Source of the DNA: an uncultured Clostridia bacterium
GTDB lineage: Bacteria; Bacillota; Clostridia; Christensenellales; Aristaeellaceae
Assembly (NCBI GenBank): GCA_934632155.1
Contig: CAKTXZ010000006.1
Location: 62,001-126,000, forward strand
DNA length: 64,000 nucleotides
Reading direction: 5' to 3'
The notes under the pieces were generated by a model that was not told the DNA's origin, searched no databases, and saw only the letters and a list, made by a program, of their open reading frames with translations. Shown piece after piece: positions 17,655-26,856 of this stretch; the stretch's first letter is position 1; each line of letters opens with the position of its first letter. The position numbers were made by a program, and so were the translations under genes.

Positions 17655-17678
17655 CTTGTCCTCCACATTGCTTTGGTA

Positions 17679-19184
17679 TCAGCCCCTTCGCCGCGCGCGC
17701 AGATTGCGCTGCGCGCTGAAGCGCGCGAAGCGGCCGCCGGGCAAAGCGCGCGTTCGCGGCTCCGTACGCTTCTCGCCCTCGGCGCATAGGCGCTGCGCGA
17801 ACACGGCGTTGCGGTCCAGCTGCGCAAAGCGCTCGTTCACGATGTACAAATACGGCGCGACGCCGGTATTCGTATCGTTTCCGCGAAGCCGGTGCGGCAG
17901 CGCCAGCGCCTTGCGCACAGCGCGCACATAGGGCAGCGCGCCGTATCGGGCAATCGCATCCTCCAGCTGCCGGCGCATGGAAAGAAGCATTCCCTGCGGC
18001 ACGGCTTTACCGCCTGTAACTTGCGCATAAGCCGCTTCCGCCTTGCGGATCAGATAGCCGAGAAGCTCGTCCACATGCCCGCCAAGGGATTCCTGCGCCT
18101 TTTCGGGCAGCAGCCTTCCCGGCATGCCCGTCAGCATCGCCATGGATTCGCCCTCCGGCAGCGCCTGAAGCACCTTGAGCAGCGCCATCACCCAGACGAG
18201 CGCGCTTTCCGTGTCGCGAATCGGCCGAAGCATCGATAGCGCCGTGCGATACGCTTCATCCTGCCATACTGCGCGATAGCAGCAGGCGCGCATTTCCTCG
18301 TCCGGGCGCAAAACCCTGCGGCAGCCAATGTGCAGCTTCGCACCCACGCGCGGCGTAACGTCGTCCGCGTTTATAATGTGAAAAAGCGGAAAGCCGCTCA
18401 AATCGCAGGGCGGCGCATCGTATAGAACGCTGGGCGAGGCAAAACCGTAGCCGATCAAATGCTGCCGAAGCAGGCCGCCCATGATCTGCCGGTACGCAAC
18501 CAGCTGCATCACCGCGCCGCCCTGACTATGCCCCGCCATCCAGATATGAAAGCGGCTGTTCGGGCGGCGGCATTCCTGAAAAACGTCCCGGAGCGTCAGC
18601 CGCTCCAGCCCCAGCTCCTTCGCCGTTTGCGGAAACACAATCGCGTCGCAGTTTTCCTCAAATTCACGGGCAAGCTGCAAAAAGCCAAGATGCGCCCCGT
18701 CCTCGCGCATCAGGCGGAAATTGGAAAACCAATCGTAAATACGCCGTCCCGTGCCCATAAAGCCGACGGCCACGACATACCGCCCGCCCGGCGCGGCGTG
18801 GAGCATCACGACCGCCTTACACGTATCGCTCGCCTCGCGCTGACGCAGCGCGCCGCGCAATTGCCCGATTGCGCCCTGCCGCGTCAGTCTGGCGCGCGCC
18901 TTTCGCTGCAGGTATGCGCTCAGCGCCCGGCTCAGCCCGCCGCCGCTGCCGTTCGCGCTCGGCCCGGTCAGCAGCTCGTTATCTACCAAATAGGAAACGT
19001 CGCGCCAGCCCGCCTCGCGCCAGGCCGAAAGCTCCAGATCGTATGCGGTCGCCGCCAGTTCCAAGGAGAGCTGCGCGGCTGTCTGCGAAAATTCAGGGCG
19101 CAGGCGCCCGTCCATCACACGCCAAGGCATTGTCAGCGCAATCGTATTGTCAAGCTCGCAGCCCGTCCATCGTCCCAGCGGCAC
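17679..19184 (-). CDS. Lipase-like alpha/beta hydrolase (class-3 lipase type)
   Basis: About 501 residues, no signal peptide. The nucleophile elbow is AGHSQGGAVMQLVAYR, followed by GFASPSVLYD and a plausible acid/His region (FHIINADDVTPRVG), as in class-3 lipases; the family's usual core is only about 250 residues, so the Arg/Ala-rich C-terminal half is extra. The start is GTG 19184: GGGAGG lies just upstream, and the ATG at 19217 lies only four bases from the promoter -10, ahead of any transcript. Substrate unknown. Runs into the Na/Pi cotransporter gene. Confidence 0.65.
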   Translation of the reverse strand: MPLGRWTGCELDNTIALTMPWRVMDGRLRPEFSQTAAQLSLELAATAYDLELSAWREAGWRDVSYLVDNELLTGPSANGSGGGLSRALSAYLQRKARARLTRQGAIGQLRGALRQREASDTCKAVVMLHAAPGGRYVVAVGFMGTGRRIYDWFSNFRLMREDGAHLGFLQLAREFEENCDAIVFPQTAKELGLERLTLRDVFQECRRPNSRFHIWMAGHSQGGAVMQLVAYRQIMGGLLRQHLIGYGFASPSVLYDAPPCDLSGFPLFHIINADDVTPRVGAKLHIGCRRVLRPDEEMRACCYRAVWQDEAYRTALSMLRPIRDTESALVWVMALLKVLQALPEGESMAMLTGMPGRLLPEKAQESLGGHVDELLGYLIRKAEAAYAQVTGGKAVPQGMLLSMRRQLEDAIARYGALPYVRAVRKALALPHRLRGNDTNTGVAPYLYIVNERFAQLDRNAVFAQRLCAEGEKRTEPRTRALPGGRFARFSAQRNLRARRRG

Positions 19185-19220
19185 CGTTCGTTTCCTCCCT
19201 GCCTCATCTTTCCCCATGAT

Positions 19221-19249
19221 AGCATAGCATTGATACGAAAAAAGTGCAA
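19221..19249 (-). promoter_or_regulatory. Promoter of the lipase-like gene
   Basis: Minus-strand TTGCAC (19249-19244), 17-bp spacer, TATGCT (19226-19221). Its position rules out translation from the ATG at 19217 and supports the GTG at 19184. It is divergent from the promoter of the SH3 protein about 100 bp away. Confidence 0.55.
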
Positions 19250-19345
19250 GCGAAATATTCTATATTTTTTGCATCATGAAAATTATTTTTATAATGTCAT
19301 TCTGCAATAAAAATAATTTGATTTGTAACATTTTCGTAATATATG

Positions 19346-19374
19346 TTTACATTTTAGCCTTAATGTGTTACAAT
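19346..19374 (+). promoter_or_regulatory. Promoter of the SH3/peptidoglycan-binding protein gene
   Basis: TTTACA (19346-19351), 17-bp spacer, TACAAT (19369-19374). The leader to the TTG start is about 75 nt. The A+T-rich 130 bp upstream contain nothing else that I recognise. Confidence 0.65.
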
Positions 19375-19455
19375 AAACGACGTAATGAAGCGTGAGCCGC
19401 CGACTGCTTGCTTTCAAAAGCCGGTTATACGCTACCGATGAGGAGGATTCTTCCT

Positions 19456-22014
19456 TTGAAAAGAAACACAATGCGTTTTTTGGCCTTGATTACGGCGCTC
19501 GTTTTGTTCACCGGCAGCGCGCTGGCGTATGATAAGCTGCAAAAGGGAGATCATAATAATCAGGTTGCCGCCATGCAGCAGGCGCTGCGGAGTCTTGGCT
19601 ATTCCATCACGGTGGACGGCAAGTACGGCACGGGCACGGTTGCGGTAATCAAATCCTTTCAGCGCAATCACGGCCTGAAGGTCGACGGCGTGGCGGGCGA
19701 CCAAACGCTCACGCTGCTCTATTCCCTCACCGGCTCCGGCACGCCGATTCCCGGCGGAAACCCCACGCCCATTCCCACCCCCGTGCCCGCCTCCGGCGGA
19801 TGGGCCGCCACCGTCGTCACCACCGGCGGCTCGCTGAATTTGCGTGCCTCGGCCAGAGGCGGCGCCAATATCATCACAACCATCCCCAACGGCGCGCGCG
19901 TCACGGTCACGTCCCGCGGCGGCACATGGTGCAGCGTACAGTATAACGGATACGCCGGCTTTGTTATGACGCAGTTTCTTTCCTTCGGCGGCACGGCGCC
20001 AACCGCCGCTCCCACCGCGATTCCCACCGCTGCGCCCACCCAGCCCGGCGGCGTGCTGTGCTACGCCACGGTAACGACCACGGGCGGCTCGCTCAACCTG
20101 CGCGAATCGGCCAGAGCCAACGCCCGCGTCATCATGACCATTCCCTTCGGCGCTTCGCTGCCGATCTACAGCCGCGGCGACGTTTGGTGCCAGACGAGCT
20201 ATGCCGGCGCAGTTGGCTATGTCATGACCCAGTTTCTTTCCTTTGGCTCAGCGCCGACCGCCGCGTCCACGCAAACACCCGCTCTGCCCACCACGACGCC
20301 CTCGCAGGCCGTTACCGCCTACGCCTACGTTCAAACCACCGGCGGTTCGCTCAACCTGCGTCAGGCCGCGCGCTCAGGCGCAAAGGTGCTTACCACCATC
20401 CCCTTCGGCGCGCAGGTTGCCGTTACGTCGCGCGGATCCACATGGTGCGGCGTGATTTATAACGGCATATCCGGCTATGCCATGACGAGCTTTTTACGCT
20501 TTGAGCAGTCGGCGGCGACGCCCACGCCCATTCCGACCGTCGCGCCCCAGCCCACCGGTCAGGCTCCATCCGGAACCATCGCCTATGTTCAAACCACCGG
20601 CGGCTCGCTGAATCTGCGCCGGGAAGCGCGCTCGGGCGCCAACATCATTACGACCATTCCCAACGGAACCGCGCTTCAGGTAATTACCCGCAACGTCGCG
20701 TGGTGCCAAGTGCTGTATAACGGCCAAACCGGCTACGTTATGACGGATTTCCTTCGCTTTAGCGGCGCGACGGAAACGCCCGCGCCCACCGCCGCGCCTA
20801 CGCCCACGCAGGGCAGCGGCTCCGTGTATGCCATTGTGACCACGTCCGGCGGTTCGCTGAATCTTCGCGCCGAAAAATCCGGCAATGCGAAGGTGCTCAC
20901 AACCATTCCCAACGCCGCCTCCGTCTTGGTCTACCAGCGCGGCAGCGATTGGTGCGCCGTTTCCTATGCGGGCACGTCCGGCTATGTCATGACCCGATAC
21001 CTGACCTTCCTTGGCGCCGCGCCCACCCCCGGCGTTACCCCGACGCCCGCCGCGGATGACGACCCTTCCGTTTATAAGCGTACGCTCAGAAGCGGCATGG
21101 TCGGCGAAGACGTTTCGTGGGTGCAAAGCCGCCTGATTGCGCTGGGCTATTCCGCCGTGCAAACCGGCGTGTACGACGCGAAAACAATCGCCGCCGTCAA
21201 GGCCTTCCAAGGCCAGAACGCCCTGAGTGCGGACGGCGTCGCCGGATCCCAAACCTTCGCCATGCTGCGTTCCTCCAACGCGCGCCGGGCGGACGACGCG
21301 CCGCTCAATTACACCACACTGCGCGTGGACGACAAGGGCGAGGCCGTGACCTCCATGCAAAAGGCGCTCAAGGCGCTGGGCTATACGGTTGCGGTAAACG
21401 GCGAATTCGACGTGGCGACGCACAACGCCGTGGTGGCCTTCCAGCAGCGCAACAGCCTGCCCATCAGCGGCATTGCCGACGCGCTGACCCGGCAGTTGAT
21501 TCACAGTGAAAACGCCAACCCGGCCTCCACGCCCGTTCAGGAGCTGCCCGCGGACGAAGGAAAGATCGCCGGCCCGGCTCGGGATGAAATCAAGCTGCTG
21601 CACTGGTTCGACCAGATCAAACCCACCATCAGCGCGGGGCAAAAGGTGCTCATTTACGACCCGAACACCAGCATTTCGTGGCAGCTGAAGCTTTATTCAC
21701 TGGGCCGGCACGCAGACAGCGAGCCCGCCTCTTGGCGCGATACGCAGCTCATGAACCGTTCCTTCGGCTCCTCGTCGTGGACGATTCACCCCGTCTATGT
21801 GCAGCTTCCCGACGGAAAATGGACCATGGCCACCATGCATAACCGCCCGCATCTGTACGGCAGCATTACGGATAACGGCTTCGGCGGTCACCTGTGCGTC
21901 CATTTCCTGCGCGATATGGACGAATGCTCCAAGAACGACCCGAACTATGGCGTAAACAACCAAAAGACCCTGCGCAGCGCATGGAAGGCGCTGACGGGTG
22001 AAGCCGTGGATTAA
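19456..22014 (+). CDS. Secreted multi-SH3b, peptidoglycan-binding protein with YkuD-like C-terminus
   Basis: About 852 residues. The start is TTG 19456 behind GAGGAGG; an in-frame ATG at 19408 has no site. Order: signal peptide; one peptidoglycan-binding repeat (about 28-88); five SH3b domains (about 118-515) joined by Pro/Thr/Ala-rich linkers; two more peptidoglycan-binding repeats (about 540-675); and a C-terminal 150-residue domain. That last domain contains MHNRPHLYGS and GGHLCVHFLRD, which resemble the His and SHGC motif of L,D-transpeptidases of the YkuD fold, but only loosely. It should sit in the cell wall and may modify or crosslink peptidoglycan. Monocistronic with its own promoter. 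Confidence 0.8.
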   Translation: MKRNTMRFLALITALVLFTGSALAYDKLQKGDHNNQVAAMQQALRSLGYSITVDGKYGTGTVAVIKSFQRNHGLKVDGVAGDQTLTLLYSLTGSGTPIPGGNPTPIPTPVPASGGWAATVVTTGGSLNLRASARGGANIITTIPNGARVTVTSRGGTWCSVQYNGYAGFVMTQFLSFGGTAPTAAPTAIPTAAPTQPGGVLCYATVTTTGGSLNLRESARANARVIMTIPFGASLPIYSRGDVWCQTSYAGAVGYVMTQFLSFGSAPTAASTQTPALPTTTPSQAVTAYAYVQTTGGSLNLRQAARSGAKVLTTIPFGAQVAVTSRGSTWCGVIYNGISGYAMTSFLRFEQSAATPTPIPTVAPQPTGQAPSGTIAYVQTTGGSLNLRREARSGANIITTIPNGTALQVITRNVAWCQVLYNGQTGYVMTDFLRFSGATETPAPTAAPTPTQGSGSVYAIVTTSGGSLNLRAEKSGNAKVLTTIPNAASVLVYQRGSDWCAVSYAGTSGYVMTRYLTFLGAAPTPGVTPTPAADDDPSVYKRTLRSGMVGEDVSWVQSRLIALGYSAVQTGVYDAKTIAAVKAFQGQNALSADGVAGSQTFAMLRSSNARRADDAPLNYTTLRVDDKGEAVTSMQKALKALGYTVAVNGEFDVATHNAVVAFQQRNSLPISGIADALTRQLIHSENANPASTPVQELPADEGKIAGPARDEIKLLHWFDQIKPTISAGQKVLIYDPNTSISWQLKLYSLGRHADSEPASWRDTQLMNRSFGSSSWTIHPVYVQLPDGKWTMATMHNRPHLYGSITDNGFGGHLCVHFLRDMDECSKNDPNYGVNNQKTLRSAWKALTGEAVD
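19807..21009 (+). repeat. Five tandem SH3b-coding repeats
   Basis: Five units of about 180-200 bp plus proline-rich linkers. Each encodes TTGGSLNLR (or TSGGSLNLR), then a TIP motif, then W-C-x-V, and ends in GYVMT or GYAMT followed by a Leu-x-Phe. Conserved spacing and codon-level similarity indicate internal duplication. Confidence 0.85.
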
Positions 22015-22015
22015 A

Positions 22016-22070
22016 CCCGCCGTACAAATGCGCAGGCGCGACTTTTCGCCGAATGAAACGGCGGGCTTTC
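22016..22070 (+). terminator. Weak terminator-like hairpin after the SH3 protein gene
   Basis: CCCGCCGT (22016-22023) pairs with ACGGCGGG (22058-22065), followed by CTTTCC. The T-run is short, so termination may be partial and some transcripts may continue into ridA. Confidence 0.35.
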
Positions 22071-22150
22071 CGGCCGGCGATCCTCCAAGCAAGCCGCCGC
22101 AGCCCGCCGACAGCGAACCATACGATACCTTCTGAAGGGAGATTTTCAAC

Positions 22151-22531
22151 ATGGCCAAGCAATTAATCCACACCGACGCCGCCCCGCGCGCCATCGGCCC
22201 CTACGCGCAGGCGACCCTTGCCAACGGCATGATCTACGCCTCCGGCCAACTGGGGCTTGACCCCATGACCGGCGCGCTTTGCGAGGGAATCGAAGCGCAA
22301 ACGCATCAGGCGCTGCGCAATTTGGGCGCAGTTCTTTCCGCCGGCGGCGCTTCCTTTGACGACGTGGTCAAAACGACGGTCTTTCTCAAGAACTTTGACG
22401 ATTTTTCCGCCGTCAACGCAATCTATGAAAGCTATTTTTCCATTTCTTTTCCCGCCCGCAGCTGCGTACAGGTCGCCAAGCTGCCCAAGGATGCGCTGAT
22501 TGAAATCGAGTGTTTCGCCGTCGCGCCCTAA
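22151..22531 (+). CDS. ridA: RidA-family 2-iminobutanoate/2-iminopropanoate deaminase
   Basis: 126 residues, full length for the YjgF/YER057c/UK114 family. It hydrolyses reactive enamine/imine products of PLP enzymes to 2-oxoacids and ammonia. Visible signatures: AIGPYAQA near the N-terminus, YASGQLGLDP, the substrate-binding Arg in FPARSCVQVAKLPKDALIEIE. Start ATG 22151 follows GAAGGGAG. A cytosolic housekeeping enzyme with no clear functional link to its neighbours. Confidence 0.93.
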   Translation: MAKQLIHTDAAPRAIGPYAQATLANGMIYASGQLGLDPMTGALCEGIEAQTHQALRNLGAVLSAGGASFDDVVKTTVFLKNFDDFSAVNAIYESYFSISFPARSCVQVAKLPKDALIEIECFAVAP

Positions 22532-22690
22532 AGCGATGGAAAAAACATCAAAAGCAACGGCATTCGTTCCGGCCTGCGCAAGCAATGCATAGACCGGGAC
22601 GTTTCTTATTTTTCGCGATTTTTTGCAGGATTTTCATTTTTTGCGCAGAATTTCTGCTGCGTTGACATTTTCACGAATCGAGGGATTTAC

Positions 22691-23506
22691 ATGCAGCAGG
22701 AACGTATCATGATTCAGTCCACAGACGGCGCGCAGATTGCGCTGGATACTTACATTGCGCACGCCTCAGAAGAGGTTAATGCGGATATCCGGCGTCCCGC
22801 CGTGCTGATTTGCCCCGGCGGCGGCTATGTTTTTTGCTCCGAGCGCGAGGCGGAGCCTGTCGCGCTGCGTTTTGTCACGCTTGGCTTCAATGCGTTTGTG
22901 GTGTGGTATCGCGTTGCGCCCAACCGCTTCCCCGCCCCCCAGCAGGACGCGGCGGCCGCGCTGGCCTATATTCGCTCCCATGCGGATAGCCTGCACACCG
23001 ATTCTAACCGCATTGCCGTCATGGGCTTTTCCGCAGGCGGTCACTTGGCGGGCAGCCTCAGCGTCATGTGGCAGCGCGCCGCGCTTTGGGAGCCGCTCGG
23101 TCTCACGCCCGAGGATGTTCGCCCCAACGCCGCCGTGCTTTGCTATCCTGTAATTGTCAGCGGAAAGCACGCGCATCAGGGATCGTTTGAGGCGCTGACC
23201 GGCACGAAGGATCAGGCGATTCACGCCGATTATTCTCTGGACAGGCTGGTCACGCCCGAATGCCCGCCCGTCTTTCTGTGGCATACGTATACGGACGCCT
23301 GCGTCCCGGTGGAAAACAGCCTGATGATGGGCGCCGCGCTGGCGGAGCATCACGTCCCCGCCGAGATGCACATTTTCCCGCGCGGCCCTCACGGCCTTTC
23401 GCTGGCTAACGAGGAAACCTCCGCCCCCAGCTGGACGGACGCCATTCAGCCCGCCTGTCAGGGCTGGCCGGAAATGGCCGCGCGTTTCCTGAAAGCAGTC
23501 ATGTGA
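22691..23506 (+). CDS. Alpha/beta hydrolase, esterase (acetyl-xylan-esterase/BD-FAE-like)
   Basis: 271 residues without a signal peptide. The oxyanion region CPGGGYVFCSEREAEPVALRF (short form PGGGY), the nucleophile elbow MGFSAGGHLAGS, the acid in HTYTDACVPVENS and the His in PRGPHGLSLA give a complete catalytic triad. Such enzymes deacetylate or de-esterify sugars. The 160-bp gap upstream holds a TTGACA at 22665 but its -10 would overlap the start codon, so the promoter is unclear. The site before ATG is GAGGG. The gene ends at a strong terminator. Confidence 0.82.
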   Translation: MQQERIMIQSTDGAQIALDTYIAHASEEVNADIRRPAVLICPGGGYVFCSEREAEPVALRFVTLGFNAFVVWYRVAPNRFPAPQQDAAAALAYIRSHADSLHTDSNRIAVMGFSAGGHLAGSLSVMWQRAALWEPLGLTPEDVRPNAAVLCYPVIVSGKHAHQGSFEALTGTKDQAIHADYSLDRLVTPECPPVFLWHTYTDACVPVENSLMMGAALAEHHVPAEMHIFPRGPHGLSLANEETSAPSWTDAIQPACQGWPEMAARFLKAVM

Positions 23507-23523
23507 TAGCATCCATCCCAATG

Positions 23524-23584
23524 GAAAAAGCAGCCGGTTATCCCAAGCGTCGTTTCGTACGCCCGGAAAACCGGCTGCTTTTTT
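23524..23584. terminator. Bidirectional rho-independent terminator
   Basis: AAAAAGCAGCCGGTT pairs with AACCGGCTGCTTTTTT across a loop of about 27 bases; there are A and T runs on both sides. It serves the esterase gene (+) and can also stop transcription arriving from engB (-). Confidence 0.85.
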
Positions 23585-23753
23585 CGTATATAGATATGCT
23601 CGGGTGAATCAGGGGAACAGGTCGAACGCATTGCTGCCCGCCGCTGCGACCCGAAAGCAACCGTGCCCGGCTAGCTGCGTTGACCGGCGAAGGCCCGCGC
23701 CGGCGCAGAAGGCCGCAGGCGGGCGGCGGCATTATGAAAAGCGCGCGCAGCCG

Positions 23754-24359
23754 CTACGCCTCGTTATGCGGCGACTCCGCATCCGCCAGCGCCTGCGCAA
23801 TCTTTTCAAGCAGCGCCTCACGCCCGTCCCCCGTTTCGGCGGAATAGCATATCACCTGCCACGGCTGAATCTGAAGCTGGCGGCAAATGGGCGCCAAATA
23901 CTTCATCCGCGCGCCGCGGGAAATTTTGTCTGCCTTGGTCGCCACAACCAGAAACGGCAAGCCCATCGCACGCAGAAACGCATTCATCTGCAGGTCGTCC
24001 TGCGTCGGCTCATGCCGGATATCCACCAGATGCAGCGTCAGGCACAGCGCCTTCGTCTCGCGGAAATACGCCTCCATCATTTCGCCCCAGCGAAGCTTTT
24101 CCTGCTTGTCCACCTTGGCGAAGCCATAGCCCGGCAGGTCGACCAGATGAAAGCTGTTATTGAGCAGAAACAGATTAATCAGACGTGTTTTCCCCGGCGT
24201 AGCGCTGGTTCGCGCCAACGCCTTGCGGCGGCACAGGCTATTGATTAAGGAGGATTTGCCCACATTGCTTTTCCCGGCCACCGCGATCTGCGGAAGCGCG
24301 GGCGTCGGCGGAGCATAGGCGCTCATGCTGGTTACAAATTCGGCGGCTTGAATTTCCAT
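23754..24359 (-). CDS. engB: Ribosome biogenesis GTP-binding protein YsxC/EngB
   Basis: 201 residues, normal length. The G motifs are all visible: GKSNVGKSS (G1), the threonine of SATPGKT (G2), DLPGYG (G3) and TKAD (G4). Essential GTPase for large-subunit assembly. It follows lonA by 19 bp, the same arrangement as in Bacillus. The ribosome-binding site is weak, but the N-terminus MEIQAAEFVTS matches the family. The 170 bp between its stop and the bidirectional terminator hold nothing recognisable. Confidence 0.95.
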   Translation of the reverse strand: MEIQAAEFVTSMSAYAPPTPALPQIAVAGKSNVGKSSLINSLCRRKALARTSATPGKTRLINLFLLNNSFHLVDLPGYGFAKVDKQEKLRWGEMMEAYFRETKALCLTLHLVDIRHEPTQDDLQMNAFLRAMGLPFLVVATKADKISRGARMKYLAPICRQLQIQPWQVICYSAETGDGREALLEKIAQALADAESPHNEA

Positions 24360-24378
24360 GCGTCGGCTCGCTTTCGTA

Positions 24379-26727
24379 TTACTCCGTTTGCGCGGGCAGC
24401 AGCGCCACGCGCAGCACGTCTTCGATGGTATCGGTCAAAACGATTTCGAACTGCGCCAGCACGTGCGGCGGCACATCCTCCAAATCTTTTTTATTTTCAC
24501 GCGGCAGGAGAATGGTTTTCAGCCCCGCGCGATAGGCGGCCAGCAGCTTTTCCTTCACGCCGCCGATCGGCAGAACGCGCCCGCGCAGCGTAATTTCGCC
24601 GGTCATTGCCACATCCTGACGCACCCTCCTGCCGCTCAGCGCTGAGACCAGCGCCGTCGCCATCGTCACGCCTGCGGAAGGCCCGTCCTTGGGCACTGCG
24701 CCCTCGGGCACATGCACATGAATGTCCAGATTTTTATAGAACTCCGGGTCAACGCCATATTCCGTCGCGTGCGCACGCACCCATGAACGCGCCGCCTGCG
24801 CCGATTCCTTCATCACGTCGCCCAGCTGCCCCGTTAATTGCAGTTGTCCGCTTCCCGGCATGGTAGCGCATTCCACGGCCAGCGTTTCGCCGCCCACCGT
24901 AGTATAGGCCAAGCCGTTCACCACGCCGATCTGCGGCGCTTTTTCGGGCAGATCGCGCAGATAGCGCGGCGCGCCCAGATATTTCTCCACAACAGCCGGG
25001 GTTATGGATACGCTTTCGCATTCATCGCTGAGCATATCCACCGCAGCCTTACGCACCACGCGGGCAATCGTCCGGCTCAGCGTGCGCACACCCGCCTCCC
25101 GCGTATAGCCCTCGATGATATGCTTCATGGCCGCGTCGCTCACGCGCACGGCGCGCGGCGGCAGGCCGTGCTCCTGCGTCTGCTTGGGCAGCAGGTGCTT
25201 CTTGGCGATGTGCAGCTTTTCCTCCTCCGTGTAGCTGGGCACCTCGATAATTTCCATCCTGTCCAGCAGGGGGCCGGGAATCGTATCCACGGAATTGGCG
25301 GTGGTAATAAACATCACGCGCGACAAATCCACCGGCAACTCCAGATAATGATCGCGGAAGGCGAAATTCTGCTCGCTGTCGAGCACCTCCAGCATGGCCG
25401 AGGCCGGATCGCCGCGGAAATCGTGGCTCATTTTGTCGATCTCGTCAAACAGGAACACCGGGTTCATGGTGCCCGCCTGCTTCAATCCCGCGATGATGCG
25501 GCCGGGAATTGCGCCGACATACGTGCGCCGATGGCCGCGTATTTCAGCCTCGTCGCGTACGCCGCCGAGACTCATCTGCACAAACCTGCGCCCGACCGCC
25601 TTGGCGATGCCCTTGACAATGCTGGTTTTGCCCACGCCCGGCGGGCCGACGAAGCAGAGGATCGGCCCCTTCATCGCGCCGTCCTGCGTGTGTATTTCCT
25701 TCATCCGGCGCACGGCCAGATATTCGATCACGCGCTCCTTGACCTTTTCCATGCCGTAATGATCGGCGTCCAGCACGCGGCGCGCGCGCTTCAAATCCAG
25801 ATTATCCTGCGTGGTCTTCCCCCACGGCAAATCCAGAATCCATTCCACATAGGTACGGCTGACGCCCACCTCGGGCGTGCCGGGCGCCATGCGGGAAAGG
25901 CGATCCAGCTCGCGGCTTGCCTTTTCGCGCGCCTCGTCGTTGAGCGGCGTTTCCTCCAGCCGATGGCGAAGATCCTCAACGTCGGTCGCGTCCTTATCGC
26001 CCAGTTCTTCCTGAATGGCCTTGATTTGCTCGCGCAGGTAATAATCCTTCTGGTTTTTATCAATCTGCTTTTTCAGGCGGCTCTGCACCTGTTTTTCAAT
26101 GACGGCCAGCTCTGTCTCGCGCACCAGAATGCCGCAAAGCGTTTCCAGCCGCTTTTCAACGTCGATTTCCTCGAGAATCGCCTGCCGATCCTCCACACGC
26201 GTGAGCACGTTGGCGGCAATAATGTCGGCCAGCTGATCCGGCTTATCCACATCCGAAACCGAGCGCAGCGTTTCGCTGCTCACCCGCATGGATGCGCGCG
26301 CGTATTCGTCAAACAAATCGTGCGTCGTGCGCACCAGCGCCTGCGCCTGCGTATCGTCGGGCATGCGTTGGCGCGGCACCTCCGCATTGGCAAACCAGCA
26401 GTTCTCATCCTCCACGACGGATTCCAGAATCGCCCGGCGCTGCCCCTCGACCAGCACGCGGATGGAATCGCCCGGAAGATTGAGCACCTGCTTAATCAGC
26501 GCGATCGTTCCGACCCGGCACAGCTCGCCGGGCGTTGGATCCTCCGCGTCGCCGTCCCGCTGCGCCACCAGAAAGACCAGTTGATCCTCCACCATGGCCT
26601 TTTCCAGCGCAGCTACCGAACGCGGGCGACCCACGTCAAAATGAAGCACCATATGCGGAAACACCATCAGTCCGCGCAGCGGAATGAGGGGGAGCCGCTC
26701 CATTTGCTTTTCTTTCTTTTTAGGCAT
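24379..26727 (-). CDS. lonA: ATP-dependent protease LonA
   Basis: About 782 residues: N-terminal substrate-binding domain, coiled segment around KQVQSRLKKQIDKNQKDYYL, AAA+ module with Walker A GPPGVGKT and Walker B VFLFDEIDK, and the Ser-Lys protease domain (catalytic Ser in PKDGPSAG, Lys in GGVKEKLLAA). The start ATG 26727 (MPKKKEKQMERL) follows CAGGAG; the longer frame begins upstream of the mapped promoter -10 region and is wrong. It degrades misfolded and regulatory proteins in the cytosol. Its own promoter and an inverted repeat lie upstream. Confidence 0.95.
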   Translation of the reverse strand: MPKKKEKQMERLPLIPLRGLMVFPHMVLHFDVGRPRSVAALEKAMVEDQLVFLVAQRDGDAEDPTPGELCRVGTIALIKQVLNLPGDSIRVLVEGQRRAILESVVEDENCWFANAEVPRQRMPDDTQAQALVRTTHDLFDEYARASMRVSSETLRSVSDVDKPDQLADIIAANVLTRVEDRQAILEEIDVEKRLETLCGILVRETELAVIEKQVQSRLKKQIDKNQKDYYLREQIKAIQEELGDKDATDVEDLRHRLEETPLNDEAREKASRELDRLSRMAPGTPEVGVSRTYVEWILDLPWGKTTQDNLDLKRARRVLDADHYGMEKVKERVIEYLAVRRMKEIHTQDGAMKGPILCFVGPPGVGKTSIVKGIAKAVGRRFVQMSLGGVRDEAEIRGHRRTYVGAIPGRIIAGLKQAGTMNPVFLFDEIDKMSHDFRGDPASAMLEVLDSEQNFAFRDHYLELPVDLSRVMFITTANSVDTIPGPLLDRMEIIEVPSYTEEEKLHIAKKHLLPKQTQEHGLPPRAVRVSDAAMKHIIEGYTREAGVRTLSRTIARVVRKAAVDMLSDECESVSITPAVVEKYLGAPRYLRDLPEKAPQIGVVNGLAYTTVGGETLAVECATMPGSGQLQLTGQLGDVMKESAQAARSWVRAHATEYGVDPEFYKNLDIHVHVPEGAVPKDGPSAGVTMATALVSALSGRRVRQDVAMTGEITLRGRVLPIGGVKEKLLAAYRAGLKTILLPRENKKDLEDVPPHVLAQFEIVLTDTIEDVLRVALLPAQTE

Positions 26728-26797
26728 ACATACTCCTGACCCATTCATTCCCAGCCCGCGCCCATCCAACGGCTCATCGCCGTGCGGCGCGGAAAGG

Positions 26798-26818
26798 ACA
26801 AATCGTCTTGCGATTTGT
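26798..26818 (-). promoter_or_regulatory. Perfect inverted repeat at the start of the lonA transcript
   Basis: ACAAATCG-N5-CGATTTGT, beginning about seven bases past the -10 element of the lonA promoter. It does not match CIRCE or CtsR boxes. Either an operator or a 5'-terminal mRNA hairpin. Confidence 0.5.
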
Positions 26819-26824
26819 TCCCAT

Positions 26825-26853
26825 ATTATATACGATTGCGGGATAAATTGCAA
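26825..26853 (-). promoter_or_regulatory. Promoter of lonA
   Basis: Minus-strand TTGCAA (26853-26848), 17-bp spacer, TATAAT (26830-26825). It gives lonA-engB transcription that does not depend on readthrough from the opp-alr-ldcA-lonB unit. Confidence 0.75.
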
Positions 26854-26856
26854 CCG

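Noticed and set aside
19185..19217. ATG 19217 as the start of the lipase-like gene
   Set aside because: It lies only four bases past the -10 of the gene's promoter, before the expected transcription start, and has no ribosome-binding site.
19807..21009. CRISPR-like repeat array
   Set aside because: The repeats are in-frame SH3b-coding units of about 180-200 bp within one gene, with diverged copies and proline-rich linkers.
22665..22690. TTGACA upstream of the esterase gene as its promoter
   Set aside because: A -10 at proper spacing would overlap the start codon and leave no ribosome-binding site in the transcript.
24838..26739. 633-codon plus-strand frame opposite lonA
   Set aside because: Shadow of lonA; His/Arg/Gln-rich composition and no ribosome-binding site.
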